Shown here: positions 48,646 to 57,527 of the stretch, one piece after another
Numbering within the stretch: position 1 is the stretch's first letter
How the letters are laid out: each line of letters starts with the position of its first letter
NCBI RefSeq assembly: GCF_000496575.1
Contig: NZ_AYKT01000001.1
Coordinates: forward strand, 372,001-436,000
Direction: 5' to 3'
Source: Geobacillus thermodenitrificans subsp. thermodenitrificans DSM 465
GTDB lineage: Bacteria > Bacillota > Bacilli > Bacillales > Anoxybacillaceae
DNA: 64,000 nt
Notes under the pieces: model-generated
What the model was told of the DNA's origin: nothing
The model's input: the letters and a program-made list of their open reading frames with translations, nothing else
Database searches by the model: none
Program-made: the position numbers and the translations under genes

Positions 48646-49383
48646 ATGCCGCGCTATTGCATTGTCAATGCCGATGACTTTGGCTACTCGAAAGGGGTCA
48701 ACTACGGGATTTTGGAAGCGTTTCAACACGGTGTCGTTACATCGGCGACTTTGATGACTAACATGCCAGCGGCAGAGCACGCCGCCCGACTGGCGAAAGA
48801 TCATCCGGAGCTTGGCGTCGGTATTCATTTCGTGCTGACGTGCGGCCGTCCGTTGACTGATGTTCCAACCCTTGTGAACGAACACGGGGAGTTTCCACGG
48901 CGTGGGGAGGCGCTTGACAGTGCCGAACGCAGCGACATCGAGCGGGAGCTTCGCGCCCAATTGGAGCGGTTTTTCTCGTTTGGGCTCACCCCGACGCATA
49001 TGGACAGCCACCATCACGTCCATGAGCATCCAAACGTGTTTCCGGTGATCGAGCAGCTGGCTGAATGCTATCGGTTGCCGATCCGCCCGGTACGAACCGC
49101 GCGGCCGCACCGGCTGGCCACCGTCGATGTCTTTTTTCCGGATTTCTACGGCGATGGGTTGACGAAAGACCGCTTTTTAGCCCTGATCGACCGGATTGAC
49201 GATGGCCAGACGGCGGAAGTGATGTGCCACCCAGCGTATATCGATGTTCCGCTTGCGCAAGGAAGTTCCTATTGCCAGCAACGGGTTGAAGAGTTGGCTG
49301 TGCTGACCGACCCGGCGCTCGTTGAGGAGCTCGCAGAGCGTGGCGTTCAGCTGATTACGTACCGTGAATTTTACAAATTATAG
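48646..49383 (+). CDS. ChbG/YdjC-family carbohydrate deacetylase
   Basis: This family removes an acetyl group from N,N'-diacetylchitobiose-6-phosphate or related sugars. The protein has 245 aa. Metal and catalytic residues are visible as [12 protein letters not shown] (Asp pair) and [13 protein letters not shown] (His cluster), plus MCHPAYID. In E. coli, ChbG deacetylation creates the inducer that lets ChbF act. Its place inside the PTS operon, 15 nt after EIIC, supports chitobiose (or a relative) as substrate. Confidence 0.92.
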   Translation: MPRYCIVNADDFGYSKGVNYGILEAFQHGVVTSATLMTNMPAAEHAARLAKDHPELGVGIHFVLTCGRPLTDVPTLVNEHGEFPRRGEALDSAERSDIERELRAQLERFFSFGLTPTHMDSHHHVHEHPNVFPVIEQLAECYRLPIRPVRTARPHRLATVDVFFPDFYGDGLTKDRFLALIDRIDDGQTAEVMCHPAYIDVPLAQGSSYCQQRVEELAVLTDPALVEELAERGVQLITYREFYKL

Positions 49384-49394
49384 GAGAGGGGCTT

Positions 49395-49706
49395 ATGCAG
49401 ACACAAGAACAGACGATCTTTCAACTCATTCTTCACGGCGGCAATGGCCGCAGCTATGCCATGGAGGCGATCGCCGCCGCGAAACAAGGGGAATTTGCCG
49501 AGGCGCACCGGCTGCTTGAGCGGGCTGGGGCGGAGCTGCAAGCCGCCCATGAGCTGCAAACCGCGCTGTTGCAGCAAGAGGCTGGGGGACAATCGACTGT
49601 TGTGACGCTGCTTATGGTGCATGCCCAAGACCATTTGATGACAGCGATGACAGTGAAAGAGCTAGCATCTGAATTCATCGAACTGTATGAACGAATCACT
49701 CCGTAA
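49395..49706 (+). CDS. PTS EIIA component, lactose/cellobiose/chitobiose family
   Basis: Phosphocarrier between HPr and EIIB, 103 aa and all-helical (forms trimers in the family). The phosphorylated His is in [13 protein letters not shown], His76 by analogy with LacF/ChbA. It is 11 nt after the deacetylase and is the last gene of the operon. Confidence 0.95.
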   Translation: MQTQEQTIFQLILHGGNGRSYAMEAIAAAKQGEFAEAHRLLERAGAELQAAHELQTALLQQEAGGQSTVVTLLMVHAQDHLMTAMTVKELASEFIELYERITP

Positions 49707-50216
49707 AGACAACCTTCACCGGAGGACGGGTAAGAGGGGAGGTAATGAGTAAACCATAAAATAATTATGTAAATTTATCAGTTCAAATCGAGAAACCCGG
49801 CTTTCAAGCAGGGATGGAAGCAAAGTGTGCTCCAACGCGCGAATGTGGTCTTTCGTTTCATTGCGGTGTGTAACATATGCCCCAAAGAGGGAGGAGCGGC
49901 GCTCAAGATCAAGAAGAAGCGCTAAGCGCCGCTCTGAGGCGTCTACATGTCATGGCTTGTGTTATGCTTTTGCCGGGTATGATTGCGGTTTTTCACTTTT
50001 TTCGAGCCGTCAAGCGGCTCCGGCTGCCCGGGATTGTCACCTTTTGGCGCGTTTTTGCGCATGTCTTTGCTGTCGTTTTTATTCGTCATTGCCTTGTCCC
50101 TCCTTTTGTTGATTATCATGCCGACGATGGTTGCCGCTTATTCGGTGTATAATTTGCCGGCCGTTTGAAACGATAAGTAATGAATAATGGGCATGATCGC
50201 AAAGGAGGAACGAGCC
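49707..50216. other. Gene-poor region after the PTS operon
   Basis: No convincing gene is seen. A low-GC stretch near 49745-49790 is followed by higher-GC sequence with short overlapping frames. One frame ending at 50168 could code a 35-aa hydrophobic peptide from ATG 50064 ([20 protein letters not shown] start) but has no ribosome site. It may be a decayed membrane-protein gene. Confidence 0.4.
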
Positions 50217-50477
50217 ATGGTGTATCATAAAGCGAAGCAAGACGCGTTTCAGGCGGCGCAAAAAGCGACGATGGAGGCTAAAGAATGGCACGATCATTTA
50301 GTGCGTGACCAGGCGGACTACGGCCACCAGTTAGCCCATTTGCGGCAAGAAGTGAATGAGGCGTTTGCACAAATTGAAAACGCGCTCGAGGTCGCTTCAG
50401 AAAAGCAGCGTGTTCAGCTAGAGAAATTTCGCAACGATTTGCAAGGAATTGTGGCAGAAATCAATCAAGACGAGTAA
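50217..50477 (+). CDS. Small coiled-coil protein of unknown function
   Basis: I do not recognise this gene. The protein has 86 aa, is soluble, charged and helical throughout (KQDAFQAAQKATMEAKEWHD, then QLAHLRQEVNEAFAQIENAL with heptad-like spacing). An excellent AAAGGAGG precedes ATG 50217 and a terminator follows, so it is almost certainly expressed. It lies convergent to sspO, in a sporulation neighbourhood. Confidence 0.75.
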   Translation: MVYHKAKQDAFQAAQKATMEAKEWHDHLVRDQADYGHQLAHLRQEVNEAFAQIENALEVASEKQRVQLEKFRNDLQGIVAEINQDE

Positions 50478-50506
50478 GGGAATGTCGGCGGCGGACATTC
50501 CCTTTT
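50478..50506 (+). terminator. Terminator after the coiled-coil gene
   Basis: GGGAATGTC pairs with GACATTCCC around GGCGGCG, followed by TTTT. Confidence 0.8.
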
Positions 50507-50548
50507 CTGATGGCTATGGCAAGCCGGGATGGCGGAACGGCCGCCACG

Positions 50549-50698
50549 CTATTGGTTCTTTTTTCTTTTTTTGTTGTTTTGACGCTGGGCTTCTGTCAGC
50601 GGTTCATTGGAGAATTCTTCGTTGTATCCGGCGCCCATCCCTTGTGCTTTGGCGGCGTTCATACCGGGGATGACATGATTCGCTTTCCGCTTCGCCAT
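50549..50698 (-). CDS. sspO: Small acid-soluble spore protein O
   Basis: A minor forespore-specific SASP (also CotK) of 49 aa. It starts [20 protein letters not shown] and ends [14 protein letters not shown], nearly the same as B. subtilis SspO. ATG 50698 has GGAGGTG upstream. It is divergent from acnA as in B. subtilis, where sspP follows; sspP is absent here. A sigma-G type promoter is visible. Confidence 0.95.
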   Translation of the reverse strand: MAKRKANHVIPGMNAAKAQGMGAGYNEEFSNEPLTEAQRQNNKKRKKNQ

Positions 50699-50716
50699 TT
50701 GTTTCACCTCCGTTTC

Positions 50717-50746
50717 TAGTTTGTGACGAAACGGGCGCCTTATTCT
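50717..50746 (-). promoter_or_regulatory. Sigma-G promoter of sspO
   Basis: On the minus strand AGAATA, 17 nt, CAAACTA; consensus TGAATA and CATACTA, so one mismatch in each. It lies 19 nt before the start. Confidence 0.65.
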
Positions 50747-50866
50747 TTTTTCGACCGCTGTTAGAAATGAAAATGGCGAAATGATGGAAATCATTATTTA
50801 CAACTTGTCCTGTTATATAATAAGATAAAAGCGTGCCGAACTTTATGGGGATTGGGAGAATTCATG

Positions 50867-50897
50867 CTATTTTTTCGACTTTTGCGCGAAAAAATAG
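50867..50897. repeat. Perfect 11-nt inverted repeat at the acnA promoter
   Basis: CTATTTTTTCG and CGAAAAAATAG flank a 9-nt loop. The repeat spans the likely -35 (TTCGAC, 50874) and ends at the -10 (TATAGT, 50898; spacer 18). It is a strong operator candidate; CcpC is the known acnA (citB) repressor in B. subtilis, but its ATAA/TTAT core is not clearly present. Confidence 0.65.
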
Positions 50898-50932
50898 TAT
50901 AGTATTATTGTGAAGTGAAGGGGGTTATACAT

Positions 50933-53653
50933 ATGGCGAAACATGATGTATTTAACGCCCGTTCTTCATTCGAAGTAAACGGTAAAAAGTACAACTATTA
51001 CCGTTTGCAAGCGCTTGAAGAAGCGGGAATCGGTCGGGTAAGCCGCCTGCCGTACTCGATCAAAGTATTGCTTGAATCGGTGCTCCGCCAAGTTGACGGC
51101 CGCGTGATTACGAAAGAACACGTGGAGAACTTGGCGAAATGGGGAACGCCGGAAATGAAAGACATTGACGTGCCGTTTAAACCGTCGCGCGTCATTTTGC
51201 AAGACTTCACCGGCGTGCCGGCCGTCGTCGATTTGGCGTCCATGCGCAAAGCGATGGCGGATTTGGGCGGCGATCCGTACGAAATTAATCCGGAAATTCC
51301 AGTCGATCTCGTCATCGACCACTCGGTGCAAGTTGACCGCTACGGATCGGACGATGCGCTTGAGTACAACATGGACTTGGAATTCCAACGGAACGCTGAA
51401 CGGTACAAGTTTTTGAAATGGGCGCAAAAAGCGTTTGACAACTACCGTGCCGTTCCGCCGGCGACCGGGATTGTCCACCAAGTGAACTTGGAATATTTGG
51501 CCAGTGTCGTTCATGCGGTCGAAGGAGAAAACGGCGAATACGAAGCGTTCCCGGATACGCTTGTCGGTACGGACTCGCATACGACGATGATCAACGGCAT
51601 CGGCGTCCTCGGTTGGGGGGTTGGCGGAATTGAAGCGGAAGCAGGCATGCTCGGCCAACCGTCATACTTCCCGGTTCCAGAAGTGGTCGGAGTCCGTTTG
51701 ACGGGCAAGCTGCCGGACGGCTCAACGGCTACTGACTTGGCACTGAAAGTAACGCAAGTGCTGCGGAAAAAAGGCGTTGTCGGCAAATTCGTCGAATTCT
51801 TCGGTCCAGGGGTGGCGACCTTGCCGTTGGCTGACCGGGCGACGATCGCCAATATGGCGCCGGAGTACGGAGCAACGTGCGGTTTCTTCCCGGTTGACGC
51901 CGAAGCGCTCGACTATTTGCGCTTGACCGGCCGTGATGAACATCATATTCAAGTCGTTGAAGCGTACTGCAAAGCAAACGGCTTGTTCTACACGCCGGAT
52001 GCACCGGAACCGACGTTTACGGACGTCGTCGAAATCAACTTGTCGGAAATCGAAACGAACTTGTCCGGCCCGAAACGGCCACAAGATTTAATCCCGCTCT
52101 CGAAAATGAAACAATCGTTCCGCGAAGCGGTAAAAGCGCCGCAAGGCAACCAAGGCTTCGGTCTGACGGAAGCGGATTTGGAACGGGAAATTACGGTGAC
52201 GTTAAACGGCGAACAAGTGAGCATGAAAACGGGTGCCGTCGTCATCGCAGCGATCACAAGCTGTACGAACACATCGAACCCATACGTGCTTGTCGCCGCA
52301 GGTTTAGTGGCGAAAAAAGCGGTGGAAAAAGGCTTGCAAGTACCGAAGTATGTCAAAACGTCGCTGGCACCGGGATCGAAAGTTGTCACCGGCTATTTGC
52401 GCGATTCGGGCTTGCTCCCGTATCTCCAACAGCTCGGGTTCAACGTTGTCGGTTACGGCTGCACGACATGTATCGGCAACTCCGGCCCGCTTGCTCCAGA
52501 GTTGGAAAAAGCGCTTGCTGAAAGCGATTTGCTTGTGACAAGCGTCCTGTCCGGCAACCGGAACTTTGAAGGCCGCATCCATCCGCTGGTAAAAGGTAAC
52601 TATTTGGCGTCGCCGCCGCTTGTCGTCGCTTATGCGCTCGCCGGCACGGTCGACATTGATTTGTTGAACGAACCGATCGGTAAAGACAAAGACGGCAACG
52701 ATGTCTACTTCCGCGACATTTGGCCGTCGATGGAAGAAGTGAAAGAGGTCGTCAAACGGGCGGTCGATCCAGAATTGTTCCGCAAAGAATATGAGCGCGT
52801 GTTCGACGGCAATCCGCGTTGGAATGCCATCGAAACGACGGACGAGCCGCTTTATCAATGGGATGAACAGTCGACGTACATCCAAAATCCGCCGTTCTTT
52901 GAAGGGTTGTCTCCGGATGTGCGCAAAGTCGAGCCGCTCACTGGCTTGCGCGTCGTTGGCAAGTTCGGCGACTCGGTTACGACTGACCATATTTCACCAG
53001 CTGGTTCGATCGGCAAAAGCACGCCGGCAGGCCAATATTTAATCTCGAAAGGCGTCGAGCCGAAAGACTTCAACTCGTACGGTTCGCGGCGCGGTAACCA
53101 TGAAGTGATGATGCGCGGCACGTTCGCCAACATTCGCATCCGCAACCAAATCGCGCCGGGTACAGAAGGCGGTTATACGACGTACTGGCCGACGGGTGAA
53201 GTGATGTCGATTTATGATGCGTGCATGAAATATAAACAAGATGGCACCGGACTTGTCGTCGTTGCCGGCAAAGACTACGGTATGGGTAGTTCGCGTGACT
53301 GGGCGGCGAAAGGAACGTTCTTGCTCGGCATCAAGACGGTCATCGCCGAAAGCTTTGAACGCATCCATCGTTCGAACCTCGTCTTGATGGGTGTCTTGCC
53401 GCTTCAATTCAAAGAAGGAGAAAACGCAGAAACGCTCGGTTTAACAGGCAAAGAAGTGTTCGAAGTCCAGATTGATGAGAGCGTCAAACCGCGCGATCTT
53501 GTCAAAGTGACAGCGACGAACCCAGACACGGGCGAGAAAAAAGAGTTTGAAGTCATTGTCCGCTTTGACAGTGAAGTGGAAATCGATTGTTATCGCCATG
53601 GCGGCATTTTGCAAATGGTATTGCGCGAAAAATTGGCGAAAGTGAAACAATAA
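50933..53653 (+). CDS. acnA: Aconitate hydratase (aconitase A)
   Basis: Aconitase isomerises citrate and isocitrate in the TCA cycle, and without its cluster binds mRNA as an IRP1-like regulator. The protein has 906 aa (B. subtilis CitB 909). The [4Fe-4S] ligands are in SCTNTSNP and [12 protein letters not shown]. Other signatures are [26 protein letters not shown] and the C-terminal swivel domain [24 protein letters not shown] precedes ATG 50933. Confidence 0.98.
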   Translation: MAKHDVFNARSSFEVNGKKYNYYRLQALEEAGIGRVSRLPYSIKVLLESVLRQVDGRVITKEHVENLAKWGTPEMKDIDVPFKPSRVILQDFTGVPAVVDLASMRKAMADLGGDPYEINPEIPVDLVIDHSVQVDRYGSDDALEYNMDLEFQRNAERYKFLKWAQKAFDNYRAVPPATGIVHQVNLEYLASVVHAVEGENGEYEAFPDTLVGTDSHTTMINGIGVLGWGVGGIEAEAGMLGQPSYFPVPEVVGVRLTGKLPDGSTATDLALKVTQVLRKKGVVGKFVEFFGPGVATLPLADRATIANMAPEYGATCGFFPVDAEALDYLRLTGRDEHHIQVVEAYCKANGLFYTPDAPEPTFTDVVEINLSEIETNLSGPKRPQDLIPLSKMKQSFREAVKAPQGNQGFGLTEADLEREITVTLNGEQVSMKTGAVVIAAITSCTNTSNPYVLVAAGLVAKKAVEKGLQVPKYVKTSLAPGSKVVTGYLRDSGLLPYLQQLGFNVVGYGCTTCIGNSGPLAPELEKALAESDLLVTSVLSGNRNFEGRIHPLVKGNYLASPPLVVAYALAGTVDIDLLNEPIGKDKDGNDVYFRDIWPSMEEVKEVVKRAVDPELFRKEYERVFDGNPRWNAIETTDEPLYQWDEQSTYIQNPPFFEGLSPDVRKVEPLTGLRVVGKFGDSVTTDHISPAGSIGKSTPAGQYLISKGVEPKDFNSYGSRRGNHEVMMRGTFANIRIRNQIAPGTEGGYTTYWPTGEVMSIYDACMKYKQDGTGLVVVAGKDYGMGSSRDWAAKGTFLLGIKTVIAESFERIHRSNLVLMGVLPLQFKEGENAETLGLTGKEVFEVQIDESVKPRDLVKVTATNPDTGEKKEFEVIVRFDSEVEIDCYRHGGILQMVLREKLAKVKQ

Positions 53654-53659
53654 TAGCAA

Positions 53660-53691
53660 AAAGCAGGCTTCCGCACCGGGAAGCCTGCTTT
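53660..53691. terminator. Bidirectional terminator between acnA and sspL
   Basis: AAGCAGGCTTCC pairs with GGAAGCCTGCTT around GCACCG. T-rich flanks on both strands let it serve both convergent genes. Confidence 0.9.
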
Positions 53692-53827
53692 ATTTTGTAT
53701 TGAGCTTTTTCGCAGCATTTTCGAGCTTGCTTTTCGGGTCAGGGGTAAGCGTCCCGTCTTGGCCAAAGCCTTGCGGATTGACGCCCGGCGCCTTCGTGCC
53801 GCGGTTTTTGCCGCCGTTTTTCGCCAT
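53690..53827 (-). CDS. sspL: Small acid-soluble spore protein L-like
   Basis: A minor forespore SASP, 45 aa from ATG 53827. The core GVNPQGFGQDG ... DPKSKLENAAKKLNTK matches the B. subtilis SspL pattern GVTPQGDLEG ... DPKTELEERAKKSNTKR, recalled from memory. GGAGGTG stands upstream and a sigma-G promoter with an exact -10 is present. It is easily missed because it is so short. Confidence 0.85.
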   Translation of the reverse strand: MAKNGGKNRGTKAPGVNPQGFGQDGTLTPDPKSKLENAAKKLNTK

Positions 53828-53847
53828 CGTTTTCACCTCCACTCGGA

Positions 53848-53877
53848 TAGTATGGCCGCTTCGGGTGAAAATATAAG
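53848..53877 (-). promoter_or_regulatory. Sigma-G promoter of sspL
   Basis: On the minus strand CTTATA, 17 nt, CATACTA. The -10 is exact to the sigma-G consensus and the -35 is weak. Confidence 0.6.
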
Positions 53878-53908
53878 CAAAGCGCGGTCGGCAAAGGAGG
53901 GAAGAACG

Positions 53909-54385
53909 ATGAACAAAGGGTTAAAAACGGCGCTCGCGACGATCGCGCTGGCGCAGTTTTTAAAAATTCCGATTAAGCAGCTGGAGACAGGCCGATGGGA
54001 CTGGCGGCTCTTTTTTGAAACGGGCGGAATGCCAAGCTCCCACTCGGCAGGTGTTTCTGCTTTAGCGACATTTATCGCCCTTGAGCGAGGCGTGCGCACG
54101 ATCGATTTTGCCTTGGCTGCGTTATTTGGATTGATCGTTATGTATGATGCACAAGGGGTGCGGCGCCAAGCGGGGGAACTCGCCCTGCGCCTCAACGAAC
54201 TGGCCGAGGAAGTAAAAAAGCTGGAAGACGATCCGAAACAAGACGTATACAAAAAACGACAGCAACAGCTCCGCGCCCGTCTTGGCCATCAGCCGATCGA
54301 AGTTGTTGGTGGAGCGTTCCTCGGGATCATGACTGGTGCTGTTTCGCATTGGCTGTGTCGCCGCAGACGAAGGGGTAGGGAGTGA
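53909..54385 (+). CDS. Divergent PAP2-family membrane protein (YuiD-like)
   Basis: A predicted integral-membrane phosphatase-like protein. The protein has 158 aa, equal to B. subtilis YuiD. The family motif is ETGGMPSSHSAGVSALAT, where SSHS replaces part of the PAP2 motif. VMYDAQGVRRQAGEQ-like text follows (VMYDAQGVRRQAGELALRLN). The C-terminus is GGAFLGIMTGAVSHW. Enzyme activity is unproven. GGAGGGAAG precedes ATG 53909. Confidence 0.88.
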   Translation: MNKGLKTALATIALAQFLKIPIKQLETGRWDWRLFFETGGMPSSHSAGVSALATFIALERGVRTIDFALAALFGLIVMYDAQGVRRQAGELALRLNELAEEVKKLEDDPKQDVYKKRQQQLRARLGHQPIEVVGGAFLGIMTGAVSHWLCRRRRRGRE

Positions 54386-54441
54386 AGCGAATGGAGCGCT
54401 TGCTTCAGAGGATCATGACAGCGAAACGCCCAACGTGACGA

Positions 54442-54477
54442 AAAAAGCTGTCCCACTGTTCACGCAGGACAGCTTTT
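54442..54477. terminator. Terminator between convergent yuiD-like and EamA genes
   Basis: AAAAAGCTGTCC and GGACAGCTTTT pair around a 13-nt loop. The T run is strongest on the minus strand, serving the EamA gene. Confidence 0.85.
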
Positions 54478-54481
54478 GCTG

Positions 54482-55408
54482 CTACGAGGAGATATTCCGC
54501 TTTTCCCGCCACCGTTTCCCCCATGAGCGCGCACTTGGAAGTTCGGGGAGGATCATGCCGGCCAAAATTGCGATGCCGCCGAGCCAAGCAGATGGCGACA
54601 GCCGTTCGCCAGCCCAAAGATAGGCGGTCAAAGCAGCAAATACCGGCTCCATAGCGAAAATGAGTGCTACACGAGTTGGCGTCGTATATTTTTGCACCCC
54701 TGTTTGGATTAAAAAAGCGGCTGTCGTCGCCAGTAGCGAAGTGATCGTGAGCGCTCCCCACACTTCCGGACGGCGGAGCACCGTCGTATCCCACATGTTC
54801 GTTGCCTCTTCAAGACAAAAGGCGAAGATGAAGCAAAGGATGGCGACGGTAAAAATTTGCACCATCGTTAACAGCAATGTTGAATAACGCGACGAATATT
54901 GACCCGTCACGATAATGTGCATGGCAAAGGAAATGGCGCAAAAAAAGACGAATACGTCACCGCGGTTGAATGACAACTCGGCTCCGCCTGTCAGCCAATA
55001 TAAACCGAAGGCGGCAAGCACCGCTCCGATGGCCGCATTCGTGGTCGGGTTTTGCTTTAAAATCAAAAACGAAAACAGCGGCACGAGAACAACGCTCAGC
55101 CCGGTAATAAAGCCCGCTTTCGATGAAGTTGTATACAAAAGCCCGACCGTTTGAAGCGCATAGCCGCCAAACAACCATAGCCCCATCCAAGCACCTGCAC
55201 CGATGACCCGCCACGATAACTGCCTGAGCAGCGGGCGGGAAACGATGGCGATCCATGCGAAAAGGAACAAGCCAGCAAAACTGAAGCGGATGGCGTTAAA
55301 CGACAGCGGTTCTAAAAAGGAAATGGCATTTTGGACGACGACGAACGTCGCCCCCCAGACGAACGCGACTGCCAGCAAACTAAGATCAGCGACGATTTGC
55401 TGCTTCAA
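54482..55408 (-). CDS. EamA (DMT) family transporter, copy 2
   Basis: An inner-membrane permease of 308 aa with 10 helices. The first repeat starts AVAFVWGATFVVVQNAI and has YTTSSKAGFITGLSVVLVPL; the second ends FAMEPVFAALTAYLWAGE, a strong EamA signature. The C-terminus is basic (GKRWREKRN). AGGGGGAATTG precedes the ATG. The substrate is unknown and it is not closely similar to copy 1. Confidence 0.9.
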   Translation of the reverse strand: MKQQIVADLSLLAVAFVWGATFVVVQNAISFLEPLSFNAIRFSFAGLFLFAWIAIVSRPLLRQLSWRVIGAGAWMGLWLFGGYALQTVGLLYTTSSKAGFITGLSVVLVPLFSFLILKQNPTTNAAIGAVLAAFGLYWLTGGAELSFNRGDVFVFFCAISFAMHIIVTGQYSSRYSTLLLTMVQIFTVAILCFIFAFCLEEATNMWDTTVLRRPEVWGALTITSLLATTAAFLIQTGVQKYTTPTRVALIFAMEPVFAALTAYLWAGERLSPSAWLGGIAILAGMILPELPSARSWGKRWREKRNISS

Positions 55409-55529
55409 TTCAATTCCCCCTTGTTTGTCTGTTCACATCTAGTCATTTGATACGCTGCTAGCCGCTAGTGTATCATAAATCAACCGAAAAAAGACATATT
55501 TTTTTGAAAAAAAGTGGGGGATGTAAGAA

Positions 55530-55548
55530 AACGGTTGATACAACCGTT
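55530..55548. repeat. Perfect inverted repeat upstream of ypeP
   Basis: AACGGTTG and CAACCGTT flank ATA. It lies between the divergent EamA gene and ypeP, 44 nt before TAAAAT at 55592. Candidate operator. Confidence 0.45.
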
Positions 55549-55640
55549 CGTCGTGCATAAAAATAAGTAATGAACAAGGGGGAAAGTGTGGTAAAATAAA
55601 AACCAGCTCTGATCATTGCGACACGGAAGGGTGACAACAG

Positions 55641-56306
55641 TTGGATGTGCAAATCCAATGGACATATATCACACCGAAAAAACAAGAAGCCGTTCTCGTG
55701 TCAGATTGGACCGATGCCAACGAGGCGCTGGTGTTGGCCGACGATTTTGAAAAAACCGGGCGCACGAAGGCGCTTGAGTTCATCGACCGAAACGGAATCT
55801 CGTGGTCAAAAAAAGAACTTCAGAAGCTATTGAAAGAAATCGAAAGCGAGCCGCATGACGTCGTTGCGTATTTTGATGGCGGCTTTGACCATGAGACGAC
55901 CCAAGGCGGCGTCGGTGCGGTCATATATTATAAGCAAAACGACCATCGCTATCGGCTGCGTGCTAACCGCCAGCTTGGCGAAATCAGATCGAACAACGAA
56001 GCGGAGTATGCGGCGTTTTGGTTTGTGATGCAGATGCTTGAGGAGCTTGGCGTCCGCCATTTGCCAGTGACGTTTCGCGGCGACTCCCATGTTGTGTTAA
56101 AGCAGCTGTCGGGCGACTGGCCGTGTTTTGAAGAAGATCATAACGCCTGGCTTGACCGCATTGAGGCTAAAATGCGCGATCTCGACATTCAGCCGACGTA
56201 TGAGCCGATTTCACGAAAGCAAAATAAAGAGGCTGATTCCCTTGCGCGCCAAGCGCTCGACGGGCAACTAATCACAAGCCAAATGGAATTGACGGAGAAA
56301 GGGTAA
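55641..56306 (+). CDS. ypeP: RNase H-like protein YpeP
   Basis: A reverse-transcriptase/RNase HI-like fold protein. The protein has 221 aa. A short N-terminal domain (about 70 aa) is followed by the RNase H core with acidic residues in VVAYFDGGFDHET, NNEAEYAAFW, FRGDSHVVLKQL and KEADSLARQA. The D-E-D-D set appears complete, so RNase H activity is plausible but unproven. The start is TTG 55641 with GGAAGGGTGA upstream. It heads the ypeP-ypeQ pair. Confidence 0.88.
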   Translation: MDVQIQWTYITPKKQEAVLVSDWTDANEALVLADDFEKTGRTKALEFIDRNGISWSKKELQKLLKEIESEPHDVVAYFDGGFDHETTQGGVGAVIYYKQNDHRYRLRANRQLGEIRSNNEAEYAAFWFVMQMLEELGVRHLPVTFRGDSHVVLKQLSGDWPCFEEDHNAWLDRIEAKMRDLDIQPTYEPISRKQNKEADSLARQALDGQLITSQMELTEKG

Positions 56307-56312
56307 GGTTGT

Positions 56313-56528
56313 ATGGGAAAAAAGCGAAACCGACGCAAAGAAATATTGGAACAAATCGCCTGGCTTGAAGAAACGTACTGTGACGGCTGTTTTTTAAAAA
56401 GCACATTCCGGAAAGAGTACGGCAAGACGTACGCCCAGTCGTTTTGCATCCAGCAATGCACGGTTGGGGAACAAATGCGGCAGTACGGGGAGATGCTGCT
56501 TTCCGCATCGCCGCGCCCGCGCCAGTGA
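56313..56528 (+). CDS. ypeQ: Small zinc-finger protein YpeQ
   Basis: A protein of 71 aa with four cysteines in two pairs: CDGC and the FCIQQC stretch, a likely zinc site. The sequence RRKEILEQIAWLEETYCDGC is typical of the YpeQ family next to ypeP. It begins 6 nt after the ypeP stop. Function unknown. Confidence 0.85.
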   Translation: MGKKRNRRKEILEQIAWLEETYCDGCFLKSTFRKEYGKTYAQSFCIQQCTVGEQMRQYGEMLLSASPRPRQ

Positions 56529-56716
56529 CAGGCGGCAAAGGGCGACAGCGTTTTTCTCAGGGGCGGTTTGTGCGGGTGATAAGGCGCCAAACGGCGTTTC
56601 ACGCGCTTAGAGACAACAAGGCTGCAGCGCGTATCACACGGTGAGCAACGATAACGAAAAGCGCTTCGTCCGGCGTGTAAAGCGGGGGAACGGGTACGTC
56701 CGAAGATGCGGACAGC

Positions 56717-56741
56717 AAAAAGAGCTTCGCGTGGCGAAGCT
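56717..56741 (-). terminator. Terminator of the DUF2564 gene
   Basis: On the minus strand GAGCTTCGC-type arms (AGCTTCGC/GCGAAGCT) close around CAC, followed by CTTTTTG. Confidence 0.85.
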
Positions 56742-56755
56742 CCGTCTGATTCGGA

Positions 56756-57025
56756 TTATTGTTGCGCCTCGCGAAGCTGGTGCTCAGCGCGGGTCAATTT
56801 TTGTTCGCACCGGGCAAGAAAGTCACCGTCTACGCCAGTCGCTTCCTGCCGGGCACGGGCGAGTTGGCGGCGGGCATTTTCGACCGCTTGTTCTGCATGG
56901 TTAAGCATCTCCGGATCAAGTTGCATTGTCGCTTGACCGACCATTTTTTCCGCCGTCTCGACGAACATTTCGACTTGCTTCAAGTCATTGTATCCTGTAT
57001 GTACGTCGGCATCGCGTTTTGCCAT
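56756..57025 (-). CDS. DUF2564 small helical protein (YpzA-like)
   Basis: A protein of 89 aa, helical and charged (YNDLKQVEMFVETAEKMVGQ, then AVENARRQLARARQE). No membrane segment. The position between ypeQ and a csp gene matches ypzA of B. subtilis. An excellent GGGAGGTG lies upstream of the ATG. Function unknown; the family is spore-former specific. Confidence 0.8.
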   Translation of the reverse strand: MAKRDADVHTGYNDLKQVEMFVETAEKMVGQATMQLDPEMLNHAEQAVENARRQLARARQEATGVDGDFLARCEQKLTRAEHQLREAQQ

Positions 57026-57085
57026 ATGAACACCTCCCTTTTGTTATTGTTTGCCGCCTTGTCGGAACTATGCAAAAGGAAAACG

Positions 57086-57119
57086 AAAAAGGCATCCTTG
57101 CTTATGCAGGATGCCTTTT
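57086..57119 (-). terminator. Terminator of the cold-shock gene
   Basis: On the minus strand AAAAGGCATCC pairs with GGATGCCTTTTT around TGCATAAGCAA. Confidence 0.9.
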
Positions 57120-57156
57120 GTTCCGCTGCCGTTCTTTCGTCTATGTCAACGAAGCA

Positions 57157-57357
57157 TTATAATTTGACAACGTTCGCTGCTTGCGGTCCGCGGTTTCCTT
57201 GTACGATTTCAAACGAAACTTCTTGGCCTTCTTCTAACGTTTTGAACCCTTCACCTTGGATTGCCGTGAAGTGAACGAATACGTCCGAACCGCCTTCCAC
57301 TTCGATAAAACCGTAGCCTTTTTCGTTGTTAAACCATTTTACTTTACCACGTTGCAT
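57157..57357 (-). CDS. cspD: Cold-shock protein (CspD/CspB type)
   Basis: An OB-fold single-stranded nucleic-acid chaperone of 66 aa. RNP1 is KGYGFIEV and RNP2 is VFVHFTAI; the start is [14 protein letters not shown]. The neighbourhood (ypeP, ypeQ, DUF2564) matches cspD of B. subtilis. It has an unusually long leader with a strong promoter 130 nt upstream and a stable hairpin close to the ribosome site. AGGAGG is 11 nt before the ATG. Confidence 0.95.
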   Translation of the reverse strand: MQRGKVKWFNNEKGYGFIEVEGGSDVFVHFTAIQGEGFKTLEEGQEVSFEIVQGNRGPQAANVVKL

Positions 57358-57381
57358 AATACTGAATTCCTCCTAATACCT

Positions 57382-57398
57382 TTAGCCAGCCTGGCTAA
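57382..57398. repeat. Perfect hairpin in the csp 5' leader
   Basis: TTAGCCA and TGGCTAA flank GCC (GGC on the transcribed strand). It ends about 7 nt upstream of AGGAGG, so it could affect ribosome access. Confidence 0.6.
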
Positions 57399-57497
57399 CC
57401 TCAAGATTTTTATCAAATAACAAAATATACTCCACAGCAACCCAAGATGAGTATTCGTGTTGAATGCCTGAAATATATTCTGTTATGTGATGACTTT

Positions 57498-57527
57498 ACT
57501 ATACACTACCAAAGGTCGCTGCGTCAA
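57498..57527 (-). promoter_or_regulatory. csp promoter
   Basis: On the minus strand TTGACG, 18 nt, TATAGT. Transcription would begin near 57490, giving a leader of about 130 nt, as usual for cold-shock mRNAs. Confidence 0.75.
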
